Shown: piece after piece, positions 43,247-51,835 of the stretch
Layout of the letters: each line of letters opens with the position of its first letter
Numbering within the stretch: the first letter of the stretch is position 1
NCBI RefSeq assembly: GCF_003116815.1
Contig: NZ_QDKQ01000009.1
Span: forward strand, 1-62,718
Origin: Caulobacter endophyticus
Lineage (GTDB): Bacteria > Pseudomonadota > Alphaproteobacteria > Caulobacterales > Caulobacteraceae
Direction of reading: 5' to 3'
Length of the DNA stretch: 62,718 bases
Position numbers and translations under genes: made by a program
The notes under the pieces: generated by a model
What the model saw: only the letters and a program-made list of their open reading frames with translations
Database searches by the model: none
What the model was told of the DNA's origin: nothing

Positions 43247-43857
43247 GCCTGATCTCGGTCGCCCTGCAGGTTCTTCTGGCGGTGCTGCTGATGGTGGCGC
43301 TCGTCTTCGGCTGGCGCCTGGAGCGCAAGCTGAAGGCGCTGCGCGACGCCCAGAGCGGCTTCGCCAAGGCCGTGGCCGACCTGGACAACGCCGCCCAGCG
43401 CGCCGAACAGGGCCTGGCGGACCTGCGCGCAGCGACCGACGAAGCCTCCGAATACCTGGCCGACCGCATCGAGAAGGCCAAGGCCCTGGCCTTGCAGCTG
43501 GACGAGCGCATGACCCGCGCCGCCGCCGCGCCCCGCATCGAGACCCGTGCCGAGCCCGCTCCGCGTCCGGCTCGCGAGCCGCGTGATTTCGCCGCGCCGC
43601 CGGCCCCCGAGGCCGCCCCGGCCGGCGGCCGCCGCCTGAACGCGCAGGACTTCGAGGCCATGCTGGAGCGCGAGGCCCGCGCCCGCGGCCCGGGCCCTGC
43701 GACCTCGCGTCCCGCGACGCCTGCCCAATCTTCCCCTATTTCGTCCGCCACGCCCGCGCGTGAAACGCCCCGTTCACGGGCGCGGGTGGATGATGACCTG
43801 TTCGATGGCCCCGACCCCGCGTCGCGGCCCGGATCGCCATTCAGAGACCGTCGATGA
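43243..43857 (+). CDS. DUF6468-type bitopic membrane protein of the fliL operon (PflI candidate)
   Basis: A 204-residue protein with one N-terminal helix ('SVALQVLLAVLLMVALVFGW'), a charged coiled coil of about 60 residues ('LERKLKALRDAQSGFAKAVA' onward), then a Pro/Arg/Ala-rich tail. It overlaps fliM by 4 bases and the next gene by 4 bases. C. crescentus PflI, which sets polar flagellum placement, is a bitopic protein clustered with early flagellar genes; this gene has the expected place and topology, but I cannot confirm identity. Confidence 0.75.
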   Translation: MSLISVALQVLLAVLLMVALVFGWRLERKLKALRDAQSGFAKAVADLDNAAQRAEQGLADLRAATDEASEYLADRIEKAKALALQLDERMTRAAAAPRIETRAEPAPRPAREPRDFAAPPAPEAAPAGGRRLNAQDFEAMLEREARARGPGPATSRPATPAQSSPISSATPARETPRSRARVDDDLFDGPDPASRPGSPFRDRR

Positions 43858-44636
43858 AGAACGTTCCTCGCATCCTGCCGATCGTCGGCGTCGCCGTGGT
43901 CGGCGTCCTGGCGGTCAACGCCATGGCCGGCGCCAAGTCGGTTCCCGACCTGCTGAGCGGCGCCAAGGCCTTTGCCGAGGGCGCCAAGCCCGACAAGAAG
44001 GCTGAGGCCGCCTCGGCCGAGGGCGCGGCGAGCGACGCGGCCGCCAAGGCGCCGGGCGCTGCGCCGCCGCGCATCTGCGCGCCGTCGGCCACGGACCTGG
44101 CCAAGGAAGCCGGCCTGTCGCCGGCCGAACTGCGCGTGCTGCAGAGCCTGGGCGCGCGTCGCGGCCAGCTGGACCAGCGCGAGCAGGACATCGACGTCCA
44201 GCTGCAGCTGCTGGCCGCCGCCGAGGCCAAGCTCGACGCCAAGATGAAGACCCTCAACGGCATGAAGGGCGAGATCCAGGGCCTGCTAGGCCAGGCGGAT
44301 TCTCAGAAGGCCGCCGAGGTCGACCGCATGGTCACCGTATTCTCCGCCATGAAGCCCAAGGATGCGGCCGTGCGCCTGACGGTGCTGGACGACGCCGTGC
44401 GCCTGCCGATCGCGGCCAAGATGAAGGAACGCACCCTGGCGATGATCCTGGCCAACATGGCGCCGGGCGACGCCAAGGTGCTGACCGAGCGCCTGGCCAG
44501 CCGCTTCTCGGGCGACGCCATCGCCAAGGGCAAGGCCGCCGTGGCCGAGAACGCCGCTGCTCCGGCGGCCGCTGGCGGCCAGCAGGCCGCGGCCCCGCCG
44601 CTGGCCGGCGCCGCCGCGCCGAAGAAGGCCGGCTAG
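43854..44636 (+). CDS. MotE-like flagellar protein (MgtE N-domain-like)
   Basis: A 260-residue protein with an N-terminal membrane or signal segment ('ILPIVGVAVVGVLAVNAMAG'), a linker, a coiled coil ('LGARRGQLDQREQDIDVQLQ' region), and a C-terminal domain with 'FSAMKPKDAAVRLTVLDDAV' and 'ILANMAPGDAKVLTERLAS', matching the MotE/MgtE-N class. In rhizobia MotE is a periplasmic chaperone of MotC. The Ala-rich tail carries no motif. Starts inside the preceding stop (ATGA). Confidence 0.8.
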   Translation: MKNVPRILPIVGVAVVGVLAVNAMAGAKSVPDLLSGAKAFAEGAKPDKKAEAASAEGAASDAAAKAPGAAPPRICAPSATDLAKEAGLSPAELRVLQSLGARRGQLDQREQDIDVQLQLLAAAEAKLDAKMKTLNGMKGEIQGLLGQADSQKAAEVDRMVTVFSAMKPKDAAVRLTVLDDAVRLPIAAKMKERTLAMILANMAPGDAKVLTERLASRFSGDAIAKGKAAVAENAAAPAAAGGQQAAAPPLAGAAAPKKAG

Positions 44637-44655
44637 GGGAAGGCTGAGGGGGCTC

Positions 44656-47523
44656 ATGAACCTTAGGGGGGCGTTGAAGGCGAGCGTCGCGGCGATCTGC
44701 ATCGCCGGCGTCGTCGCGCCCACCGTGCTGGCCGCCGCTCCCGCGGCCGCTCAGGCCGCCCAGGGCGATCTGGTCGTCCGCGTGGCCCAGGCCCCGGACT
44801 TCTCGCGCCTGGAATTCCGCTGGAGCGGCCGCGTTCCGGTGATGAAGATGCGTCGCGAGGGCCAGCAGGCGATCCTGCGTTTCGGCCGCGACGCCAATCC
44901 CAATCTGGCCAGCCTTCGCATCGCCCCGCCGCGCTGGGTGAAGACCGTCGAGGCCCGCCACGTCGGCGGCGCGCTGGAACTCGTCCTGACCCCGACCGAC
45001 GACGCCGACCTGCGGGTGGGGCGCGCCGACGGGATCGACTTCGTCAACGTCTTCGCCAAGCCGCCGCAGGCCGGAGCGCCCGCCGCGCCGACCCCGGCGC
45101 CGGTTCCGCGCGATCCACGCCGGCCCAATCCCGCGCCCGCCAGCGGCGTGGTGGCCGTTAGCCTGAACAAGGCCGAGGGCCAGACCCAGTTCGTCACCAC
45201 CTGGGCCGCGCCGGCGGCGGCGGCCGTGTTCAAGCGCGGCGAGGCGGTGTGGGTGGTGTTCGACGCGCCCGTGCGCCTCGACATCGGCCGCCTGCCGCAG
45301 ACCGGCCCCAACCACACCAAGGTCCAGGCCTTCCGGGGCGCGGACTATTCGGCCCTGCGCATCGTCGCCAAGCCCGGCGTGCCGGTCTATGCCGAAGGGC
45401 AGGGGAACAACTGGACCGTCGCCCTGGGGGCTGGCCTGCAGCGCGAGCCCGATCCGGTGAAGGTGGCCCGCGACGAGACCGCCACGCCCGCCAGCCTGTC
45501 GGCCAACCTGGCCGGGGCCGCGCGCCCGGTATGGGTCAGCGACCCGGCCGTCGGCGATCGCATCGGCGTCGTGCCGGCCCTGGCGCCGTCAAAGGGCCTG
45601 GCCTCGCGCCGTGAATATGTCGAGATGGCCCTGCTGCCGTCGGCGCAAGGCCTGGCGGTCGAGGCCTTCGCCGGCGACGTGCAGATCCTGACCGAAGGCG
45701 ACATCGTCCGCATCGGCCGGCCCAAGGGGCTGGTGCTGTCGCCGGCAGGGGCCGGCGGGGGCGCGGCCGAGGTGGTGACCGGCGCGCCGCAGCCGGCGGC
45801 CATGCCCGCCGTCATCGACCTGGAACACTGGCCCAAGACCGGCTCGGGCGGCTTCCTGGCCCGCTACAACGCCTTGCAGGCGGCCGTCGCCGCCGTCGAT
45901 CCGGCCGACCGCCAGGGCGACATCGCCGCCCGCATGGCCCTGGCCCGCTTCCTGGTCGGCTCGAACCTGTCGTTCGAAGCCATCGGCGTGCTCAACGCCG
46001 CGGCCCGCAAGCAGCAGGCCCTGCTGGGCGACGCCGAGTTCCGCGGCCTGCGCGGCGCGGCCAAGGCCATGGCCGGCCGCTGGGCCGAGGCCGAGGCCGA
46101 CTTCTCCTCGCCGGTGCTGTCCGACGATCCGTCCAGCGCCCTGTGGCGCGGTTATGTCGCCTACAAGCAGGGCCAGTGGGTGGACGCCCGCAACAAGTTC
46201 GCCAGCGGCGCCCAGGCCATGAACCTGTTCCCGGCCGTCTGGCAGGCCCGCTTCCTGGGCGCCCAGGCCGAGTCCGCGGCCGCCACCGGCGACGGAATCG
46301 GAGCGGAACGATTGGTAAACCAGGCGCTGAAGCTGCCCAAGCTGCCGGTCGTCGACCAGCTGGACCTGCGCCTGACCCTGGCCAAGGCGTTCGAGCTGCA
46401 GGGGCGCAAGGACAAGGCGCTGAAGATGTTCCAGGCGATCGGCAAGGCGCCGAACGACCGCATCGCTACGCCCGCCGCGCTGCACGCCACCCAGATCCGC
46501 CTGGAGAAGAACCAGATTTCGCCCGCCGAGGCCGCCAGGACCCTGGACCAGCTGCGCTTCCGCTGGCGCGGCGACGGCGTCGAGCTGGAGGTCGTGCGGG
46601 CGCTGGGCAAGCTCTATATCGACCAGGGCCGCTATCGCGAGGCGCTGGAGGTGCTGCGTTCGGCCGGCAAGGTCCTGCCCGACCTGCCGCAGGCCGTGGC
46701 CTTGCAGAACGACCTCTATGGCGCCTTCCGCACCCTGTTCCTCGACGGCCTGGCCGATGGCATGCAGCCGATCCAGGCCGTGGGCCTGTTCTACGACTAC
46801 CAGGACCTGACCCCGATCGGCGCCGACGGCGACCAGATGGTTCGCAACCTCGTGCGCCGGCTGGTCGACGTGGACCTGCTGGACGAGGCCGCCAAGCTGC
46901 TGAAGTATCAGGTCGACAACCGCCTGAACGGCGTGCCCAAGGCCCAGGTGGCCACGGACCTCGCCTGGATCTACCTGATGGACCGCAAGCCCGAGGACGC
47001 CCTGGCGGCGATCAACGGCACACGCACCACCATCCTGCCGCCGGCCCTCAACGCCGAACGGCGCCTGGCCACCGCACGCTCGCTGATGACCCTGGGCCGC
47101 TACGATGACGCGCTGGAAGTGATCGAGGGCGACAAGGGCAAGGACGCCCAGGATATCCGCGGCGACATCGCCTGGAAGCAGCGCAACTGGGCGATGGCGG
47201 GCAAGCTGTACGAGGCCGCCCTGGGCGACCGCTTCAAGAACACCGCCGGCCTGACGCCCTCGGACGAGGCCAAGCTGATGCGCGCGGCCGTGTCCTATAG
47301 CCTGTCGGACGACGACGCGTCGCTGGGCCGTCTGCGCGGCCGCTACACCACCCTGATCGGCACGGCCCGCAATCCCGAAGGCCTGCGCGTGGCCCTGGCC
47401 GGCGTGGACGGCGTCGCCTCCAGCAGCGACTTTGGCCGTGTGACCGCCGAGAACGAGGTGTTCAACGGCTGGGTGGCGAAGATGAAGGACCGCTTCCGCG
47501 CGGCCGCGACGCCGAAGGTCTGA
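44656..47523 (+). CDS. large periplasmic TPR protein of the fliL operon
   Basis: A 955-residue exported protein ('ASVAAICIAGVVAPTVLAAA', signal). The N-terminal ~150 residues form a beta-rich domain ('FSRLEFRWSGRVPVMKMRREGQQ'), and from about residue 390 to the end are helical TPR-like repeats ('GRWAEAEADFSSPVLSDDPS', 'DQGRYREALEVLRSAGKVLP', 'RYDDALEVIEGDKG'). It follows the MotE-like gene by 19 bases, so it is probably the last gene of the fliL operon and has a motor- or envelope-related scaffold role. Function not established. Confidence 0.82.
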   Translation: MNLRGALKASVAAICIAGVVAPTVLAAAPAAAQAAQGDLVVRVAQAPDFSRLEFRWSGRVPVMKMRREGQQAILRFGRDANPNLASLRIAPPRWVKTVEARHVGGALELVLTPTDDADLRVGRADGIDFVNVFAKPPQAGAPAAPTPAPVPRDPRRPNPAPASGVVAVSLNKAEGQTQFVTTWAAPAAAAVFKRGEAVWVVFDAPVRLDIGRLPQTGPNHTKVQAFRGADYSALRIVAKPGVPVYAEGQGNNWTVALGAGLQREPDPVKVARDETATPASLSANLAGAARPVWVSDPAVGDRIGVVPALAPSKGLASRREYVEMALLPSAQGLAVEAFAGDVQILTEGDIVRIGRPKGLVLSPAGAGGGAAEVVTGAPQPAAMPAVIDLEHWPKTGSGGFLARYNALQAAVAAVDPADRQGDIAARMALARFLVGSNLSFEAIGVLNAAARKQQALLGDAEFRGLRGAAKAMAGRWAEAEADFSSPVLSDDPSSALWRGYVAYKQGQWVDARNKFASGAQAMNLFPAVWQARFLGAQAESAAATGDGIGAERLVNQALKLPKLPVVDQLDLRLTLAKAFELQGRKDKALKMFQAIGKAPNDRIATPAALHATQIRLEKNQISPAEAARTLDQLRFRWRGDGVELEVVRALGKLYIDQGRYREALEVLRSAGKVLPDLPQAVALQNDLYGAFRTLFLDGLADGMQPIQAVGLFYDYQDLTPIGADGDQMVRNLVRRLVDVDLLDEAAKLLKYQVDNRLNGVPKAQVATDLAWIYLMDRKPEDALAAINGTRTTILPPALNAERRLATARSLMTLGRYDDALEVIEGDKGKDAQDIRGDIAWKQRNWAMAGKLYEAALGDRFKNTAGLTPSDEAKLMRAAVSYSLSDDDASLGRLRGRYTTLIGTARNPEGLRVALAGVDGVASSSDFGRVTAENEVFNGWVAKMKDRFRAAATPKV

Positions 47524-47526
47524 TCA

Positions 47527-47696
47527 GGGTTTCCTTCTCCCCCTGCGGAAGAAGGTGTCGGCGAAAGCCGGCGGATGAGGGGTCTCTCAGATCGTGACCA
47601 CGTCACCCGGCCTGGGCCTCGGTCGCAGCTGGCCGGCTTATCGACCCCTCACCCGACCTCCTTCGGAGGCCACCCTTTCCCGCAAGGGGAGAGGGA

Positions 47697-47698
<2 letters not shown>
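47527..47698. repeat. palindromic intergenic repeat, family D
   Basis: 'TTCTCCCCCTGCGGAAGAAG' with 'GTCGGCGAAAGCCGGCGGAT' and 'GAGGGGTC' is mirrored about 100 bases later by 'GACCCCTCACCCGACCTCC', 'TTCGGAGG' and 'TTTCCCGCAAGGGGAGAGGG'. It separates the convergent fliL and pcaF units and is the only likely transcription barrier there. A fragment, 'CGCCAAAGCCGGCGGATGA', is at 62202-62220. Confidence 0.8.
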
Positions 47699-48908
<1,210 letters not shown>

Positions 48909-48909
48909 G

Positions 48910-48945
48910 GGCGGTTTCCGGGGCGGTTTCCGGGGCGGTTTCCGG
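48910..48945. repeat. three perfect 12-bp tandem copies at the pcaF start
   Basis: GGCGGTTTCCGG is repeated three times without mismatch, one base upstream of the thiolase ATG. It therefore covers the ribosome-binding region, and copy-number change would alter the leader in 12-base steps. Confidence 0.95.
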
Positions 48946-49018
48946 ACTGCATTCAAACGAACGTTTGCGATAAGCGCAATGCGCTTGCGATAGGCGGGGA
49001 GGCGTCTAGGCTGGCGGC

Positions 49019-49423
49019 ATGAGCCCCACCATCCAGCCCTTCCTGATGTTCCAGGACGGCGTCGGTCCCGACGCGCTGGACTTCTACGTCTCGGTCTTTC
49101 CAGAAAGCGTGGTCGAGGAGGTCGAGCTCTATGGTCCGGCCGGTCCTGGGCCGCAGGGCACGATCAAGACCGCGCGCTTCACGATCGGCGGGCAGAGCGT
49201 GATGTGCAGCGACAGCTTCGTGAAGCATGCCTTCGCCTTCACGCCCTCGTTCTCGTTCTTCGTCACCTGCGCTTCGGCGGCGCAGGTCGATCGGCTGGCC
49301 GCCGTGCTGGGCGAAGGCGGCGGAGTGCTGATGCCGCCGGGAAACTACGGCTTCAGCCCCTGGTTCGCCTGGGTGTCGGACCGGTTCGGCGTCTCGTGGC
49401 AACTGAACGTCGCGGGCGATTGA
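49019..49423 (+). CDS. VOC-superfamily protein, PhnB-like
   Basis: A 134-residue protein of the glyoxalase/bleomycin-resistance fold. 'IQPFLMFQDGVGPDALDFYVSVFP', 'IKTARFTIGGQSVMCSD' and 'YGFSPWFAWVSDRFGVSWQLN' match the PhnB/3-demethylubiquinone-like group. Substrate unknown. Divergent from pcaF, 110 bases away. No Shine-Dalgarno is visible. Confidence 0.85.
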   Translation: MSPTIQPFLMFQDGVGPDALDFYVSVFPESVVEEVELYGPAGPGPQGTIKTARFTIGGQSVMCSDSFVKHAFAFTPSFSFFVTCASAAQVDRLAAVLGEGGGVLMPPGNYGFSPWFAWVSDRFGVSWQLNVAGD

Positions 49424-49444
49424 CGTTAGTTTCGAATTAGGACT

Positions 49445-50266
49445 ATGTCGGGCGCGCGCCGCTTGGGCGCGTGGAGACCGGCGGCCGTGCCCAGCTACAG
49501 CGAACTGATGGACGCCCTGCGGATCGACGGCGAGGCCGTGGTGGCGACCGTCGGCGACGACTGGAAGCAGGGCCGCACCACCTATGGCGGGCTGTCGGCG
49601 GCGCTGTGCCTGGAGGCGGCCGCCCGTCGCCTGCCCGCGGCCCCGCCGCTGCGCTCGGCCCAGTTCGCCTTCGTGGGTCCGGCGGCAGGCGAGCTGTCGG
49701 CCAAGGTGGAGGTTCTGCGCCAGGGCAAGTCGGCGCTGTTCGCCAGTGTCGACCTGACCGGCGAGGGAGGGCTGGCCACGCGGGGCGTGCTGACCTTCGG
49801 CGCCGAGCGGGCTTCCAAGCTTTCGCACCTCGACCTGCCGGCCCCCGAGACGCCCGCGCCGGAGGCCTGCGAGCTGTTCATCCCCGAAGGAGCGGGGCCG
49901 GCCTTCGCCCGCCAGTTCGAGTTCCGCTACGTGGCCGGCGGTCGCCCCTTGAGCGGCGGGCCGCCCGATTTCCTGGTCTGGATCCGTCACCGCGATCCGG
50001 CCGCCCGGTCGCTGGCGGCCATGGTCGCCCTGGCCGACGCCCTGCCGCCGCCGGCGCTGTCGGTGTTCGACCAGTTCGCGCCGATCTCGACCATGACCTG
50101 GTCGATGGACGTGCTGGGCGCGGCGCCGGAAGACGACGGCTGGCGGCTGATGAGCAGCCGGGCCGAGACGATCCGCGAGGGCTATTCGGCCCAGGCGATG
50201 ACGCTGTGGAGCCGGGACGGGACGCCGCTGATCGCCGCCCGCCAGACCGTGGCCGTGTTCCTCTAG
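49445..50266 (+). CDS. acyl-CoA thioesterase (TesB-like double hotdog)
   Basis: A 273-residue protein with two hotdog domains. 'WKQGRTTYGGLSAALCLEAAAR' is the first hotdog central helix, and 'AMVALADALPPPALSVF', 'ISTMTWSMDVLG' and 'GYSAQAMTLWSRDGTPLIAARQTVAVF' the second, including the Asp-Gln/Thr active-site residues. Likely hydrolyses acyl-CoAs. A GTG start at 49487 ('VPSYSELMDAL') is an alternative because the first 14 residues are Arg/Ala-rich and atypical. Confidence 0.87.
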   Translation: MSGARRLGAWRPAAVPSYSELMDALRIDGEAVVATVGDDWKQGRTTYGGLSAALCLEAAARRLPAAPPLRSAQFAFVGPAAGELSAKVEVLRQGKSALFASVDLTGEGGLATRGVLTFGAERASKLSHLDLPAPETPAPEACELFIPEGAGPAFARQFEFRYVAGGRPLSGGPPDFLVWIRHRDPAARSLAAMVALADALPPPALSVFDQFAPISTMTWSMDVLGAAPEDDGWRLMSSRAETIREGYSAQAMTLWSRDGTPLIAARQTVAVFL

Positions 50267-50329
50267 CCATTGCCTCGCCCGGTCGACTACGGTTAAGGAG
50301 AACGCCCATTGGCGAACCTGCTTCGCCGG

Positions 50330-50405
50330 GCCGGCTTAGCTCAGTTGGTAGAGCAGCGGTTTTGTAAACCGAAGGTCACGGGTTCGAATCCTGTAGCCGG
50401 CACCA
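50330..50405 (+). tRNA. tRNA-Thr (anticodon TGT)
   Basis: A 76-base cloverleaf with encoded CCA. Acceptor GCCGGCT pairs with AGCCGGC; the D-arm is GCTC-AGTTGGTA-GAGC; the anticodon loop TTTGTAA gives TGT, reading ACA; the T-arm is ACGGG-TTCGAAT-CCTGT. The lowest anticodon-stem pair is a G-A mismatch. An open frame crosses it but is not a gene. Confidence 0.97.
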
Positions 50406-50512
50406 GCGCGCCCCAAGGGGCCGCGCCTTTCTTCTGCTCCCGGCGATCGTTGAACGACTCGCGCGCCCTGGCGTTGCCCAAGCCTGGTATAGGTTTGAAG
50501 GAGGCGACCGGC

Positions 50513-50815
50513 ATGGCGCAGAGTTTCGAAGACGCCCTCGAGCAGGTGCTGGCCTGGCTGGAGGCCCCGCCGCCGGAGGGCGGCGCCGACGACGCCCGCT
50601 TCCAGGCCGCGATCGAGCGCGTGCTGGCCGAGCCAGGCTTTCCCGAAGTCGACGCCGCGCAGCAGGCGGCGGTGGAGCACATCGTCCAGCTCGACGACGA
50701 CCTGCGGCGGCGCCTGGAAGCCCTGTCCCGCCGCCGAGCCAATCCCTTCGGCGAGCATCCCGACGGCATCGGGCCGACCCTGGGCATGGACCTGGGCGGC
50801 GGCGGTCGCGACTAG
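50513..50815 (+). CDS. conserved-looking small protein of unknown function
   Basis: A 100-residue soluble acidic helical protein. ATG 50513 has AAGGAGG at the ideal distance. 'SFEDALEQVLAWLEAPPP' and 'FPEVDAAQQAAVEHIVQLDDDLRRRL' suggest two amphipathic helices. The tail is Gly-rich. No family recognised; good ribosome site and coding bias make it a real gene. Confidence 0.72.
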   Translation: MAQSFEDALEQVLAWLEAPPPEGGADDARFQAAIERVLAEPGFPEVDAAQQAAVEHIVQLDDDLRRRLEALSRRRANPFGEHPDGIGPTLGMDLGGGGRD

Positions 50816-50845
50816 GAGTGCGACGGCAGGGGTGAAAGGCGGGTC

Positions 50846-51258
50846 CTAGCCAGCCTTCGCCTTGCGGGCCCTGGCCAGTTCCTCGCGGCCGCGGGCGAAG
50901 TCGGCCTGGGACTGTGGGTCGGCCTTGAGGCGCGAAACCAGGGCCGCGCCGACCAGCCGGCCGGTCTCGACGTCGCTGGGATAGTGCAGGCCGCAGACGA
51001 CCCGGCTTTCCCCATAGGCGACGCCGCGCGCCAACAGGGCGTCGGCGCGACCGGGCGCCATCTCGGCAAGGACCAGCGCCCAGGCCCAGCCGAGCGCCGC
51101 GTGGCCGGAAGGGTAGGAGCCGCTGGCGGCCAGGGCGGGGGCGGGCTCGATGCAGGTGACCAAGGGCTCGGCGACGAAGGGCCGGGGGCGCGAAAAGCGC
51201 TTCTTGGCCGGGGTCTGGATCGTCTCCAGGTCGCCGAGCATCGACGCATGTCGCTCCA
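50846..51258 (-). pseudogene. 3' remnant of a class A acid phosphatase (PAP2/PhoN-like)
   Basis: The frame encodes the phosphatase signature in order: 'KKRFSRPRPF' (K-x6-RP), 'GSYPSGHAALG', and 'ESRVVCGLHYPSDVETG' (SR-x5-H-x3-D). All catalytic residues lie in this part, but about 100 N-terminal residues including the signal peptide are missing, because at about 51258 the frame runs into TetR-like sequence. Without export and N-terminus it should be inactive. Confidence 0.8.
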
Positions 51259-51775
51259 GTGATAGGCGATGGTCGAGGTCGACACGCCCGCCGCCTGGCA
51301 GACCGAGCGGTTGGTGACCGCAGGCAGGCCGCCAGCAAGGATCTGGTCGGCGGCGACGTCGAGCAGCTTCAGCCGGATCGCGCCGTTGGGGCCGTCGCCG
51401 ACCGGGGCCTGCGGGATGGTCATCCGGGCCACATAGGCCTCGGTGGTGGTGGCCGGGGCGTCCTCCAGGCCGAAGGCGCGGTCGACCAGCCCGCCCAGCT
51501 CTGAAGCGCTCGTGGAACGCCTTGTCCTGCTCCAGGGCGGCGGTCAGGCCCGCGCGCGAGCCGAACAGGTTGACGATGACGGTGGTGCTCTTGCCCAGCG
51601 CCTGGGCGAGGTCGCGAAGGGTCAGGCCCCGCAGGCCGACCTCGGCGACGATGGCGGCGGCGGCGGACGATCCGGCCGCGAGGCGGTGCGCGGACCGGCC
51701 GTGAAGTTTTGATGAAATCAGCGGTTCAGCGCTGAGGCGTCCCGCCGCGCCGTCGTTGAGGGCGTCAGGGGGCAT
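51259..51775 (-). pseudogene. TetR-like regulator remnant, frameshifted and truncated
   Basis: The 5' part encodes a TetR-type helix-turn-helix ('IVAEVGLRGLTLRDLAQALG' then 'VNLFGSRAGL'). Near 51500 the reading shifts to another frame, which continues plausibly ('LGGLVDRAFG', 'ATTTEAYVARM') to a second HTH-like stretch ('AVTNRSVCQAAGVSTSTIAYHW'). It stops at about 51258, fused to the phosphatase remnant. It is divergent from the TonB receptor at 51836 and may once have regulated it. Confidence 0.7.
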
Positions 51776-51835
51776 GGATCGGACGAGGGCGTCCGGCTCC
51801 CCGCCGTCGCAACAAACGACCTGCGGAGATCACAA

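Noticed and set aside
50309..50512. Longer version of the 100-aa protein starting before the tRNA
   Set aside because: It would translate through tRNA-Thr; the ATG at 50513 has AAGGAGG upstream.
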